This document shows, in pieces, positions 26,035-37,442 of a DNA stretch of 64,000 bases; within the stretch, counting starts at the first letter, position 1, and each line of letters begins with the position of its first letter. The DNA is taken from NCBI GenBank assembly GCA_963817435.1, contig CAWFNY010000001.1, positions 124,001 through 188,000 on the forward strand. Reading direction: 5' to 3'. The DNA comes from JADJOM01 sp963817435. GTDB lineage: Bacteria; Gemmatimonadota; Gemmatimonadetes; Gemmatimonadales; GWC2-71-9. The notes under the pieces are model-generated. The model saw only the letters and a list, made by a program, of their open reading frames with translations. It did not search any database and was not told where the DNA came from. The position numbers and the translations under genes were made by a program.

Positions 26035-27359
26035 CGAACCCGCCGCTCGATCGCACTCACGATGCCGCCCGGCGGAGCTGGCTGCCGTCCGCCAATACCG
26101 AGGGGGCGGACTTCCCGCTGCAGAACCTGCCATTCGGCGTCTTCCGCAGCTCGCCCGCCGACCGGCCCCGGATCGGCGTCGCGATCGGCGATCGCGTGCT
26201 GGACGTGGCCGCGGCCCTCGAGGCCGGATGCCTCGAAGCGCCCGAGCGGGTCGCGACCGCCTGCCACGGTGCCCGCCTGAACGCCCTGATGGCGCTTGCG
26301 CCCGAGGCGCGGCAGCCGCTGCGCGTTGCGATCGGCGATCTGCTCGATGCCGACAGCCGGCTCGCCGCGGATCATGCGCTCCAGGACCGGGTGCTGCGCC
26401 CGCAGAGAGAGGTGGAGCTGCAGCTCCCGGTAGATGTCGGCGACTACTCCGATTTCTACGCCTCGCTCTTCCACGCGAGCAACGTCGGCTCGATGTTCCG
26501 TCCCGACAATCCGCTGCTCCCGAACTACAAGTGGGTGCCGATCGGATATCATGGCCGGGCCTCGTCGGTCGTGGCGAGCGGGGCGCCGATTCGCCGGCCG
26601 CGGGGTCAGTCCAAGGCGCCGGATGCCGCCGCGCCGACCTTCGGGCCGTCCCGCCAGATGGACTACGAACTCGAGATCGGTGCCTGGGTCTCCGGTGAGA
26701 ACCCGCTCGGTCAGCCGGTTCCGATCCAGGAGGCGGAGCGACGGCTCTTCGGCGTGAGCCTGCTGAACGACTGGTCGGCGCGCGATCTCCAGTCCTGGGA
26801 ATACGCGCCGCTCGGCCCCTTCCTCGCCAAGAATTTCGCGACCACCGTCTCGCCCTGGATCGTGACGATGGAGGCGCTGGCGCCCTTCCGGTTGCCGGCC
26901 GCCGAACGGGCGCCCGGTGATCCAGCGCCCCTCGCCTATCTCAGCGACCCGGTGAACCAGGCGACCGGTGCGTTCGGAATCACCCTCGAAGTGGCGATGC
27001 AGAGCGCACGCATGCGCGAGATGGGGCTGCCGCCGGCGCGGGTGAGCCACACCGACTTCCGCCGGATGTACTGGACCCTCGGACAGCTTGTCACCCATCA
27101 TGCCAGCAGCGGCTGCAATCTGCGGCCGGGCGACCTCATCGGCAGCGGCACCGTTTCGGGACCAACGAGGGAAGAACGGGGATGTCTGCTGGAACTCTCC
27201 TGGCGCGGGAAGGAGCCGCTGACGCTGCCCTCGGGAGAGACCCGGACCTTTCTCGAGGATGGCGATGACGTGGTGATGACCGGCTGGTGCGAACGGCCGG
27301 GTGCGGTGCGCATCGGACTGGGCGAATGCCGGGGCAGGCTGCTGCCGGCAACCGACTGA
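26031..27359 (+). CDS. fahA: fumarylacetoacetase
   Basis: It hydrolyses fumarylacetoacetate to fumarate and acetoacetate, the last step of tyrosine breakdown. The 442-residue protein has the N-terminal SH3-like domain ('FPLQNLPFGVFRSSPADRPR') and the catalytic FAH fold: 'DYSDFYASLFHASNVGSMFR' with the Asp and His of the active site, 'MDYELEIGAWV' with the Ca/Mg-binding Glu residues, 'SLLNDWSARDLQSWEYAPLG' and 'GSGTVSG'. The start is a GTG that overlaps the preceding stop (GTGA). Confidence 0.96.
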   Translation: MTNPPLDRTHDAARRSWLPSANTEGADFPLQNLPFGVFRSSPADRPRIGVAIGDRVLDVAAALEAGCLEAPERVATACHGARLNALMALAPEARQPLRVAIGDLLDADSRLAADHALQDRVLRPQREVELQLPVDVGDYSDFYASLFHASNVGSMFRPDNPLLPNYKWVPIGYHGRASSVVASGAPIRRPRGQSKAPDAAAPTFGPSRQMDYELEIGAWVSGENPLGQPVPIQEAERRLFGVSLLNDWSARDLQSWEYAPLGPFLAKNFATTVSPWIVTMEALAPFRLPAAERAPGDPAPLAYLSDPVNQATGAFGITLEVAMQSARMREMGLPPARVSHTDFRRMYWTLGQLVTHHASSGCNLRPGDLIGSGTVSGPTREERGCLLELSWRGKEPLTLPSGETRTFLEDGDDVVMTGWCERPGAVRIGLGECRGRLLPATD

Positions 27360-27371
27360 CAAGGAGCCTCT

Positions 27372-28322
27372 ATGGCGGGATCATCCACGGCGGGAGCGGT
27401 CGAGGGACTCACCACGACACGCGCACCCTTCATCGAGCAGGCCCAGGCCAACGGCGAGCTGTACATCACGCAGCCCTACGAGCTCTACAGCGCCGACAAC
27501 CACGCCACCTGGGGACGGCTGCTGGAGCGGATCCGTCCGCGCTGGGAGCGCTACGCCAACCCCCGCTTCCTCGAGGGGATCGAGACGCTGCACCTCGACC
27601 CGGACCACGTGCCCCGCTGCATCGACATCAACCGCTTCCTCGAGCCGCGCACCGGCTTCAAGGCCAAGCCGGTCAGCGGCTACGTCCCGGCGTATCTCTT
27701 CTTCGATTGTCTCCGGCAGCGGGAGTTTCCGACGACGATCACGATCAGGGACGGCTCCTCGCTCGACTATCTCCCCGAGCCGGACATCTTCCACGATATC
27801 GCGGGCCATGTGCCGATGCATACCGACCCGGCCTTCGCCGAGGCGCTGGTGCGCTTCGGCCGGTTCGCGGAGCGCACGGCCGAGCGGGTGTCCGGGATCC
27901 AGGATCCGCAGGAACGCATCCGGGTGCTGACCAGCGTGATGAAGGGGCTGTCCCGCTTCTTCTGGTTCACGGTGGAGTTCGGGCTCATGCGGTCGCGCCC
28001 CGATGGGGCGATCGCCCCCGGGCAGGTCCGGGTGTACGGCAGCGGGCTCCTCTCCAGCTACGGCGAGATCGCCCACGCGGTGGACTCGACCGCGGTGCAG
28101 CGCTTCCCGGCACAGGTGGAGTGGATCGTCAACCAGGCCTTCGAGATCCACCACTACCAGCCGCTGCTCTTCGTGATCGAGGACTTCGAGCACCTGTTCT
28201 ACCTGGTGCACGACCTCGAGAAGCGGATGGACGCCGGCCTGCTCGACAACCTGCAGCCCGGCGAACCCGAAGTGAACGAGGTCGACCTCAAGAGCTTCCT
28301 CGACGCCGCACTCGCCCGCTAG
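27372..28322 (+). CDS. phhA: phenylalanine 4-monooxygenase (aromatic amino acid hydroxylase)
   Basis: A pterin- and iron-dependent hydroxylase converting phenylalanine to tyrosine, feeding the rest of the operon. At 316 residues it is somewhat longer than typical bacterial enzymes (about 260-300). The iron-binding motif is 'PDIFHDIAGHVPMHTDPAFA' with the two His, and the Glu ligand is in 'FWFTVEFGLM'. 'YGSGLLSSYGEIAHAV' is also characteristic. AAGGAG lies 6 nt before the ATG. Tyrosine or tryptophan hydroxylation cannot be excluded from sequence, but the context favours phenylalanine. The recycling enzyme PhhB is not nearby. Confidence 0.92.
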   Translation: MAGSSTAGAVEGLTTTRAPFIEQAQANGELYITQPYELYSADNHATWGRLLERIRPRWERYANPRFLEGIETLHLDPDHVPRCIDINRFLEPRTGFKAKPVSGYVPAYLFFDCLRQREFPTTITIRDGSSLDYLPEPDIFHDIAGHVPMHTDPAFAEALVRFGRFAERTAERVSGIQDPQERIRVLTSVMKGLSRFFWFTVEFGLMRSRPDGAIAPGQVRVYGSGLLSSYGEIAHAVDSTAVQRFPAQVEWIVNQAFEIHHYQPLLFVIEDFEHLFYLVHDLEKRMDAGLLDNLQPGEPEVNEVDLKSFLDAALAR

Positions 28323-28354
28323 CCGGGCGCGTAGATTCGCCGCTTCCCGCGTTT

Positions 28355-28376
28355 CCCGGGTGCATGCGCACCCGGG
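28355..28376 (+). terminator. GC-rich stem-loop after phhA
   Basis: CCCGGGTGC (28355-28363) pairs with GCACCCGGG (28368-28376) around a 4-nt loop. There is no T-run, but the stem is perfect and lies just beyond the last gene of the tyrosine operon, so a 3'-end role is likely. Confidence 0.45.
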
Positions 28377-28385
28377 CCCCCCGCC

Positions 28386-28391
28386 TATCAT
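28386..28391 (+). promoter_or_regulatory. -10 box for leaderless yraN
   Basis: TATCAT at 28386-28391 ends 6 nt before the ATG at 28398, placing the expected start site exactly on the A of that ATG. No ribosome binding site is present. Confidence 0.4.
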
Positions 28392-28397
28392 CGGGCC

Positions 28398-28805
28398 ATG
28401 TCGCCACGGCCCCCACTGCCTCCGGAGGAATGGGCGGATCCCCGCCACCGCCTCGGCTTTTCCGGCGAGGAGGACGCGATCGGCTATCTCACCGCGCTCG
28501 GCTGGACGGTCGAGGCCCATCGCTTCCGCGTCGGCAGGAATGACATCGATCTCATCGTGCGCAAGGACGCCCTGGTGGCCTTCGTCGAGGTGAAGACCCG
28601 CCGCGGCGAGGAGTTCGGGCCCGGGCGCCTCTCGGTCGGCTGGAAGAAACGCCGCGCGATCGAGCGGGTCGCGGAGATCTGGCGCCTCCGCCATGGCCGC
28701 CCGGACGACCTCTACCGGTTCGATGTCCTCGAGGTCATCCCCCGGATCTGCCAGCCCAGCGAGATCGAGCATCTGGAGGACGCATGGCGGGGCGGCGGTC
28801 GATAG
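28398..28805 (+). CDS. yraN: UPF0102 family nuclease-like protein YraN
   Basis: A 135-residue protein of the UPF0102 family, whose fold is that of a restriction-endonuclease-like or Holliday-junction-resolvase-like domain; a role in DNA processing is suspected but not established. The core motif is present: 'GFSGEEDAIGYLTALGWTVE', then 'RVGRNDIDLIVRKDALVAFV' and 'EVKTRRGEEFG', giving the Asp, Glu and Lys of the PD-(D/E)xK site (with N-D in place of the common G-E before IDLI). It lies between the tyrosine operon and recA and is probably transcribed alone. Confidence 0.85.
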   Translation: MSPRPPLPPEEWADPRHRLGFSGEEDAIGYLTALGWTVEAHRFRVGRNDIDLIVRKDALVAFVEVKTRRGEEFGPGRLSVGWKKRRAIERVAEIWRLRHGRPDDLYRFDVLEVIPRICQPSEIEHLEDAWRGGGR

Positions 28806-28926
28806 CCGTGATTGATGGAGCAAAATGATCCACAAGTTAACTATTGCTTCGGATCATGTTCGGTTGTAAGTTGGTTCCAGTGAGACAGTGACGCAAAACA
28901 ATTCACTTCGCAACAGTGAGTCCCAA

Positions 28927-29985
28927 ATGGCCACCGAAGACGTCAAAGAAGCCAAGCTCGACGCCGAGCGCCGCAAGGCACTCAACCTCGCCATCTCGCA
29001 GATCGAGAAGCAGCTCGGCAAGGGCTCGATCATGCGGATGGGATCCGAAACGCCGCGGGTAAAGGTGGCCGCGATCCCGACCGGTGCGATCAACCTCGAT
29101 GCGGCGATCGGCATCGGCGGTGTGCCCCGGGGCCGGATCACCGAGATCTACGGTCCGGAGTCCTCCGGCAAGACCACGCTCTGTCTCCATCTCGTCGCCA
29201 ACGTGCAGAAGACCGGCGGCGTCGCCGCCTACGTCGATGCCGAGCATGCGCTGGATATCGAATACGCGCGGAAGCTTGGCGTCGATATCGAGAACCTGCT
29301 GGTCTCGCAGCCGGACACCGGCGAGCAGGCCCTGGAGATCGTCGAGATCCTGGTGCGCTCCGGTGCCGTCGATCTCATCGTGATCGACTCGGTGGCCGCG
29401 CTGGTGCCCAAGGCGGAGATCGAGGGCGAGATGGGCGACAGCCACATGGGTCTGCAGGCCCGGCTCATGAGCCAGGCGCTCCGCAAGCTGGCCGGTGGCA
29501 TCAACCGCTCCAACGCCGCCGTGGTCTTCATCAACCAGCTGCGCGAGAAGATCGGCGTGATGTTCGGCAATCCGGAGACCACCACCGGCGGCAAGGCGCT
29601 CAAGTTCTACGCCTCGCTGCGTCTCGATATCCGCCGAGTGGGGCCGGTGAAGGAGCGCGAGGTCGTCATCGGCAACCACGTGCGGGTCAAGGTGGTGAAG
29701 AACAAGTGCGCGCCGCCGTTCAAGCAGGCGGAGTTCGACGTGATGTTCGATGAGGGGATCAGCCACGTGTCGCTGGTGGTCGATATCGCGGCCGAGGCGA
29801 ACATCATCCAGAAGTCCGGCGCCTGGTATTCCTACGGCGACCAGCGCATCGGTCAGGGCCGCGAGAATGCCAAGCTCTTCCTCAAGGACAACCCGGCTCT
29901 CTGCACCGAGGTCGAGGCCAAGGTGAAGGACTTCCTGGGCATGAAGGCCGCCGGCGCCGTCGCCGTCGCCGAGGAAGAGGAGTAG
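28927..29985 (+). CDS. recA: recombinase RecA
   Basis: The strand-exchange ATPase of homologous recombination and the co-protease of the SOS response. ATG 28927 gives 352 residues, the usual size; an in-frame GTG at 28888 would add 13 residues and cannot be ruled out. Walker A is 'GPESSGKTT'; other landmarks are 'ALNLAISQIEKQLGKGSIMR', the Walker B strand 'DLIVIDSVAALVPKAEIEGE', loop L1 'EMGDSHMGLQARLMSQALRK' and loop L2 'INQLREKIGVMFGNPETTTG'. The C-terminal tail is acidic. No LexA box of a known type was recognised upstream. Confidence 0.98.
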   Translation: MATEDVKEAKLDAERRKALNLAISQIEKQLGKGSIMRMGSETPRVKVAAIPTGAINLDAAIGIGGVPRGRITEIYGPESSGKTTLCLHLVANVQKTGGVAAYVDAEHALDIEYARKLGVDIENLLVSQPDTGEQALEIVEILVRSGAVDLIVIDSVAALVPKAEIEGEMGDSHMGLQARLMSQALRKLAGGINRSNAAVVFINQLREKIGVMFGNPETTTGGKALKFYASLRLDIRRVGPVKEREVVIGNHVRVKVVKNKCAPPFKQAEFDVMFDEGISHVSLVVDIAAEANIIQKSGAWYSYGDQRIGQGRENAKLFLKDNPALCTEVEAKVKDFLGMKAAGAVAVAEEEE

Positions 29986-29992
29986 GGCGAGT

Positions 29993-30018
29993 GGGGGCGG
30001 GCGTTCCCGCCCGCCCCC
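29993..30018 (+). terminator. hairpin between recA and recX
   Basis: GGGGGCGGGCG (29993-30003) pairs with CGCCCGCCCCC (30008-30018) across a TTCC loop. There is no T-run. In E. coli a recA-recX terminator limits recX by partial read-through, and this stem may do the same. Confidence 0.5.
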
Positions 30019-30047
30019 CGCTTCACTCCACGCTACTCCCGCCAACA

Positions 30048-30689
30048 ATGTCCAAGATCACCGGAATCGAACCCGATCCGAAGCGCCCCGGCGCGGTCCG
30101 GATCATGGTCGACGGCCGACCGTTCTGCACCGTGCATGAGGACGCCGTGGCCGCGGGCACGCTGGCCGTCGGGGCGGATTGGGAGGCCAGCCGGCTGACC
30201 GCGGCAAGCCAGGCCGCCGATGAGGAAGGCGCCTGGCGGTCGCTGCTCCGGGCGCTGGAGCGGCGGAACTTCGCCGTGGTCGAACTCCGGCGGCGGCTGC
30301 GGCAGAAGGGACACCCGCCGGAGGCGGTGGAATACGCGATCGGACGGGCGCTCGCCACCCGGCTCCTCGATGACGCCGCCTTCGCCCGGAACTTCGTGGC
30401 CACCCGGGCGACACGGGGCCGGGGTCCCGCTCGGCTCCGCCGGGATCTCACGGTGCTCGGCGTCGATCGCGGCCTGATCGAGGCCGCGATTCGGGCCCAC
30501 TGGCCCGAGCCGGATGACGCGCTGGATCTCGCCCTCGATCTCGCCCGCCGCCGCGTGCGCCAGCTCTCCGCGCTGCCGAGGGAGGTCCAGCGCCGGCGGC
30601 TGCTGGCCTACCTGGAGCGCCGGGGGTTCAGCGGCTACCGGGTCGGGGAGCTGGTCGCCCGGGTCCTGCAGGGCGACATCGCCTCCTGA
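30048..30689 (+). CDS. recX: RecA inhibitor RecX
   Basis: A regulator that binds the RecA filament and limits its activity. The 213-residue protein has the three helix-bundle repeats of RecX: 'LERRNFAVVELRRRLRQKGH', 'RALATRLLDDAAFARNFVAT' and a C-terminal repeat ending 'YLERRGFSGYRVGELVARVL'. ATG 30048 follows the recA-recX hairpin; the longer upstream start at 29991 would run through the hairpin sequence and is less likely. Position after recA supports the identification. Confidence 0.88.
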   Translation: MSKITGIEPDPKRPGAVRIMVDGRPFCTVHEDAVAAGTLAVGADWEASRLTAASQAADEEGAWRSLLRALERRNFAVVELRRRLRQKGHPPEAVEYAIGRALATRLLDDAAFARNFVATRATRGRGPARLRRDLTVLGVDRGLIEAAIRAHWPEPDDALDLALDLARRRVRQLSALPREVQRRRLLAYLERRGFSGYRVGELVARVLQGDIAS

Positions 30690-30715
30690 CGAGCCGCGAT
30701 AAGTTGCGGCGTGCC

Positions 30716-30745
30716 TTGGCTCTAGGCCCGTCCGGCCGGTATATT
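30716..30745 (+). promoter_or_regulatory. promoter for alaS, near-leaderless
   Basis: TTGGCT (30716-30721) and TATATT (30740-30745) are 18 bp apart. The predicted start site, about 30752, leaves at most two nucleotides before the alaS ATG at 30754. Confidence 0.55.
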
Positions 30746-30753
30746 CCCGGCCT

Positions 30754-33377
<2,624 letters not shown>

Positions 33378-33381
<4 letters not shown>

Positions 33382-33701
33382 ACCAGCACGAGGGGATTCC
33401 CGAAGGCACCATGCGGTGGCTCGAGGCCCACACGGTCCGCGGCCCGACGGTGCTGCGCAACCGGGTGCTCGAGCATGCGCGGGTGCCGAGTGAGGCGGCC
33501 ACCATCGCGGATCACCTCTCTCTCGTTGCGGAGCGCGTGCTCGCGATCGTCGAGGAGCACCCCGGCGACCGGAGCATCGCGCTCGATCTGCTGGCGGCCG
33601 ATGCGCTGATCACCCTGGCGCTGCTCGCCCAGTCCGATGCCGCCCCGGAAAAGCTGGAAGCCTTCGCGGAGGGTCTGCTCGCGGCGGAGCGCCTCGCCTG
33701 A
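33378..33701 (+). CDS. hypothetical protein between alaS and the PHP phosphatase
   Basis: A 107-residue, probably all-helical cytosolic protein with no recognised domain. It is rich in Ala, Leu and Glu, and lacks signal peptide, membrane segment or cysteine. The ATG overlaps the alaS stop by 4 bases and its stop abuts the next GTG, so it is translated as part of the same operon, which makes the coding call credible despite the lack of homologues I can name. Function unknown. Confidence 0.6.
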
Positions 33702-34475
33702 GTGATCGACCTCCACAGTCATCTCCTCCCCGGCGTTGACGACGGCTCCAGGACCGTGGACCAGTCCGTGGCCGTGCTGCTGCAGCTCAAGGCGCAGGGG
33801 GTGACGTCGATCTGCCTCACACCGCATCTGCTGGCGAGTCACGCCAGCGCCGGCGTTCCGCCGAAGCATCAGCAGGCCTGGGAGGCGCTCGCGCCGCAGG
33901 TGCCCGCGGGCATCCAGCTCTTCCGCGGCGCCGAGGTCATGCTGGATCGCCCGCTGGAGGCGGTTGTCGCACGGGACCGGCGGATCACCATCAACGGGAC
34001 CCGCTACATCCTGGTCGAATTCCCGCGACTGGTGGCCGCGCAGACGGTGGAACAGGCGCTGGCGCTCGTCGTCGCGATCGGGCTGGTTCCGCTGCTCGCG
34101 CACCCGGAGCGCTACAAGTGCTGCTACCTGGAGTCGGCCAGGCGCTGGAAGTCGCTGGGCGCGCTGCTGCAGGTGGACGGGCCCACGCTGCTGTCGCCGC
34201 GTCCGCGCGGCGCCCGCGCGCGGGAGCTGGTCCAGCATGGGCTGGCGGACATCGCGGCGGCCGACAACCACGGGGACGGTCGCAGCCTCCGCACGGCCTG
34301 GGACGAGTTCATGTCGCACGAGGGCTCGGCCCAGGCCCAGTTGCTGCTCAACCGGAACCCCCAGGCGATCCTCGATGACCGGCCGGTCGAGCCGGTGCCG
34401 CCGCTCATCTGGCGTTTCTCCCTCCTCGAGCGGCTGCGCTCGATTCTCGGTCCACAAGGCGAAGACCGTCCATGA
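33702..34475 (+). CDS. CpsB/YwqE-type tyrosine-protein phosphatase (PHP family)
   Basis: A 257-residue manganese-dependent phosphatase that in Gram-positive capsule systems dephosphorylates the polysaccharide tyrosine kinase. The PHP metal motifs are visible: 'MIDLHSHLLPGVDDGSRTVD', 'TPHLLASHA', 'FRGAEVMLD', 'LLAHPERY' and 'DIAAADNHG'. The start is GTG 33702 directly after the preceding stop. No tyrosine kinase is beside it; the Wzz-like protein at 59743 has no kinase domain, so the substrate in this organism is uncertain. Its end overlaps the next gene by 4 bases. Confidence 0.8.
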   Translation: MIDLHSHLLPGVDDGSRTVDQSVAVLLQLKAQGVTSICLTPHLLASHASAGVPPKHQQAWEALAPQVPAGIQLFRGAEVMLDRPLEAVVARDRRITINGTRYILVEFPRLVAAQTVEQALALVVAIGLVPLLAHPERYKCCYLESARRWKSLGALLQVDGPTLLSPRPRGARARELVQHGLADIAAADNHGDGRSLRTAWDEFMSHEGSAQAQLLLNRNPQAILDDRPVEPVPPLIWRFSLLERLRSILGPQGEDRP

Positions 34476-35224
34476 TCGATCTGCATGGCAAGACCGCCCT
34501 CGTCACCGGCGCCTCCCGTGGCATCGGCCGGGCGGCGGCGCTGCTGCTCGCCCGCGCCGGCGCCGACGTCGCCGTCACCTGCCATAGTCGTCTGGCCGAA
34601 GCGGAGGCGGTCGCGGGGGAGATCCGTGCCCTCGGCCGGAAGGCGTACACCGCCGCCGGCGACCTCGGCGACGCGGCCACCGTGGAGCGGGTTTTCGATG
34701 GCGCGGTCCGGGCACTCGGGCCGCTCGACTTCTTCGTGGGCAATGCCGGCATCTGGCCGCCTGACGAGACCGCCGTCCGCGACATGGCGGCGGAACGGTG
34801 GAGCGCGACGATGCGCGCCAACCTCGACGCGATCTTCCTGACCACGCGCGCCGCGCTCCGGCGCATGCGCCCCGGGGGGCGGGTGGTGCTGGTGGGCAGC
34901 ACGGCCGGACAGCGGGGCGAGGCATTCCACGCCGATTACGCCGCCACCAAGGGGGCGATGATCTCGTTCGTGAAGTCGCTCTGCATCGAGTGCGCGCCGG
35001 GCATCACCGTCAACTGCGTGGCGCCGGGCTGGGTGGACACCGAGATGTGCTGGCCCGCCTTTGCCGGTGGCGGCCGGGAGCGCATCGCCGGTACGATCCC
35101 GCTCCAGCGCGTCGCGTCGCCCGACGACATCGCCGGGCCGGTCCTCTTCCTGTGCAGCGATCTCGCGCGCCACGTGACGGGAGAGATTCTCAACGTGAAC
35201 GGCGGAAGCGTGCTCTGCGGATGA
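34472..35224 (+). CDS. short-chain dehydrogenase/reductase, FabG-like
   Basis: A 250-residue classical SDR. NAD(P)-binding 'TGASRGIG' is at residues about 12-19, followed by 'NAG' (residues 91-93) and the catalytic Ser ('VGSTAGQRG'), Tyr and Lys ('DYAATKGAM'). The C-terminal 'PDDIAGPVLFLCSDLARHVT' is typical of 3-oxoacyl-ACP reductases, but substrate cannot be set from sequence. It overlaps its neighbours by ATGA on both sides within an operon running from alaS to rarA. Confidence 0.88.
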   Translation: MIDLHGKTALVTGASRGIGRAAALLLARAGADVAVTCHSRLAEAEAVAGEIRALGRKAYTAAGDLGDAATVERVFDGAVRALGPLDFFVGNAGIWPPDETAVRDMAAERWSATMRANLDAIFLTTRAALRRMRPGGRVVLVGSTAGQRGEAFHADYAATKGAMISFVKSLCIECAPGITVNCVAPGWVDTEMCWPAFAGGGRERIAGTIPLQRVASPDDIAGPVLFLCSDLARHVTGEILNVNGGSVLCG

Positions 35225-36165
35225 TCCACCTCGTCTTCACCGGTGGCACCATCTCCATGCAGCGCGATGAACGCGCGGGCGGCAACGTGCCCAGCCACGG
35301 CGGGGCGGCGCTGGTGGGGTTCGCGCCCGAGCTGCCGGGTGTGTCCCCGTTCACCATCGAGGACTGGGGGAAGCAGCCCGCCTGCCACATGGGGCACGAC
35401 CGGCTCTGGGAACTGCGCAACCGGATCCAGGCGATCAGCCGGACCGAACGGCCCCAGGGCGTGGTGATCACCCACGGGACCGACACCATCGAGGAGACGG
35501 CCTACCTGCTCGCCCGCACCCTCGATCCCGACATGCCGGTGGTCATCACCGGCGCCATGCGCACCTCGAGCGATGCGGGGTGGGATGGCCCGCGGAACCT
35601 CACCGATGCCGCACGGGTCGCCGCCCACCCCGCGAGCCGGGGACGGGGCACGATGGTCGCCTTTGCCGGCTCCGTCTTCGATGGCCTGGAGACCGCCAAG
35701 ATCCAGGCGACCGCGCTCGAGGCCTTCGCCGCGCCGCACGGAAGCCCGCTCGCGAGCGTCGGAGCCGAGGGGGTGCGCTATACCGGCGCGCCCAGACGGC
35801 GCCGCATCGCGGAGCCGGCGGGCCTCAGCGCGCGGGTCGCGCTGATTCCGGTGACCATCGGCGACCGCGGGGAACTGCTCGAGCTCGCGCGCGCCGGGCA
35901 CGACGGGGTGGTGGTCGTCGGGTTCGGCAGCGGTAACGTGCCGCCGGGCGCTTTCCCCGCGATCCAGCGCTGGCTCGCGGACCAGAAGCCGGTGGTGCTG
36001 GCCAGCCGCTGCCTCTACGGCGAGGTGACGCCGGTCTACGCCTTCGAGGGTGGCGGCGCCACGCTGGTGCGCGCCGGAGTGATCCCCGCCGGGGCGAGGA
36101 CTCCCGCGCAGGCGCGGCTCGAACTCACGATCGCGCTCTCGGCCGGTGTGGGATACGGCGCATGA
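35221..36165 (+). CDS. asparaginase family protein
   Basis: A 314-residue L-asparaginase of the bacterial type (amidohydrolase of asparagine to aspartate). Both threonine motifs are present: 'FTGGTISM' at the N-terminus and 'VVITHGTDTIEETAYLLA' near residues 80-97. It lacks a signal peptide, so it should be cytosolic. 'VITGAMRTSSDAGWDGPRNL' is also family-typical. The ATG overlaps the SDR stop. Glutaminase side activity is possible. Confidence 0.88.
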   Translation: MIHLVFTGGTISMQRDERAGGNVPSHGGAALVGFAPELPGVSPFTIEDWGKQPACHMGHDRLWELRNRIQAISRTERPQGVVITHGTDTIEETAYLLARTLDPDMPVVITGAMRTSSDAGWDGPRNLTDAARVAAHPASRGRGTMVAFAGSVFDGLETAKIQATALEAFAAPHGSPLASVGAEGVRYTGAPRRRRIAEPAGLSARVALIPVTIGDRGELLELARAGHDGVVVVGFGSGNVPPGAFPAIQRWLADQKPVVLASRCLYGEVTPVYAFEGGGATLVRAGVIPAGARTPAQARLELTIALSAGVGYGA

Positions 36166-37442
36166 AGTTCCCCGAGCGGCTCGCCATCCCCGAGGATGTC
36201 CTCGAGATCGCCCGCACCCTTGAAGGGGCGGGGTACGAGGCGTGGTGCGTCGGCGGCGCCATCCGCGACACGCTGCTCGGCGTGGACAACACCGACTACG
36301 ACATCGCGACCTCGGCGACGCCCGACGTGGTCCAGAAGCTCTTCGCGCACACGGTGAACGTGGGCGAGCGGTTCGGCACCGTCGCGGTCCGCACCCGGCG
36401 CCGCCACCACGAGGTCACCACCTTCCGCAAGGATGTGACGACCGACGGCCGCCACGCGGTGGTCGCGTTCGGGGTCTCCCTCGAGGACGATCTCGCCCGG
36501 CGCGACTTCACCATCAACGCGATCGCCCATCATCCGCTGCGGCACGAGTGGCGCGACCCGTTCTACGGCGCGCTCGACATCCAGGCCAAGCTGATTCGTG
36601 CCGTGGGCGAACCGGAGACCCGCTTCCGCGAGGACTATCTCCGCATCCTCCGCGCGCTCCGCTTCGCGGCCCGATTCGACTTCGAGATCGACCCCCGCAC
36701 CTGGGCGGCGCTGTGCGCCACCGCGGATGGTCTGGCCCAGCTCTCCGCCGAGCGGGTGCGGGAGGAGTGGTACAAGGGGCTGCGCACCGCGCGCTCGATC
36801 CCGCGGCTGATTGAACTGTGGATCACCAGCGGCGGAGCGGCCGTCTGGCTGCCCGAGCTGCTGGCCGATCCGCCGGTCACGCCGACACCGCTGGTCTCCC
36901 CGACCGGGTCGCCGCTGGTGCAGCGGCTCGGCAATGTCGGGCGCATGCCGGAGCGCACCGCGGCATGCATCGCGCTGCTGGATGCGCGTGGCGCCGATCT
37001 TCCCCGGGATCCGGTGCTGCTCACCACCCTGCTGGCGATCGATCCCGTCGCGGTGCTGAGCCGGCTCAAGGCCCCCAACGCCGAAATCGCCCGCGCGATG
37101 GCCGTGATGACGGGGCCGGCCGAGCCCGTGGACAACTCCCCGCTGAGCGTGAGACGCTGGATGGCGGCGGTCGGCGATGCCGCCGACGATCACACCACGC
37201 TCTGGCGGGTGCGGCACGGCGCGCTGCCGCTCTGGGAGCCGGTGCTGCGCGGCATCCGGGAACGGAACGAGCCGCTCACCCGGAAGCAGCTCGCGGTGAC
37301 CGGCAATGATCTGCGCGAGATCGGCCTCGCCCCCGGGCCCCAGATGGGCGCGGTGCTCGACCACCTGCTGTCGCTGGTCGTGGACGATCCCGCACTCAAC
37401 AGCCGGGAGACGCTGCTTACCCGCGCCCGGGCTCTCGCGTGA
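36162..37442 (+). CDS. cca: CCA tRNA nucleotidyltransferase / poly(A) polymerase family
   Basis: It adds or repairs the 3'-CCA of tRNAs. The 426-residue class II enzyme carries 'EAWCVGGAIRDTLLG', the catalytic Asp pair in 'NTDYDIATSA', 'RRDFTINAIA' and the nucleotide-selecting 'EDYLRILRALRFAARFDFEI'. The C-terminal half is helical and less conserved, and no HD domain is obvious. A poly(A) polymerase cannot be separated with certainty by eye, but length and context favour a CCA-adding enzyme. It overlaps asparaginase and the ZIP gene by 4 bases each. Confidence 0.88.
   Translation: MKFPERLAIPEDVLEIARTLEGAGYEAWCVGGAIRDTLLGVDNTDYDIATSATPDVVQKLFAHTVNVGERFGTVAVRTRRRHHEVTTFRKDVTTDGRHAVVAFGVSLEDDLARRDFTINAIAHHPLRHEWRDPFYGALDIQAKLIRAVGEPETRFREDYLRILRALRFAARFDFEIDPRTWAALCATADGLAQLSAERVREEWYKGLRTARSIPRLIELWITSGGAAVWLPELLADPPVTPTPLVSPTGSPLVQRLGNVGRMPERTAACIALLDARGADLPRDPVLLTTLLAIDPVAVLSRLKAPNAEIARAMAVMTGPAEPVDNSPLSVRRWMAAVGDAADDHTTLWRVRHGALPLWEPVLRGIRERNEPLTRKQLAVTGNDLREIGLAPGPQMGAVLDHLLSLVVDDPALNSRETLLTRARALA

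Noticed and set aside
28858..28877. GTTC direct repeat upstream of recA as an SOS box
   Set aside because: The two GTTC copies are 12 bp apart, not the 7 bp of the alphaproteobacterial site, and no GAAC-N4-GTTC or CTG-N10-CAG is present.
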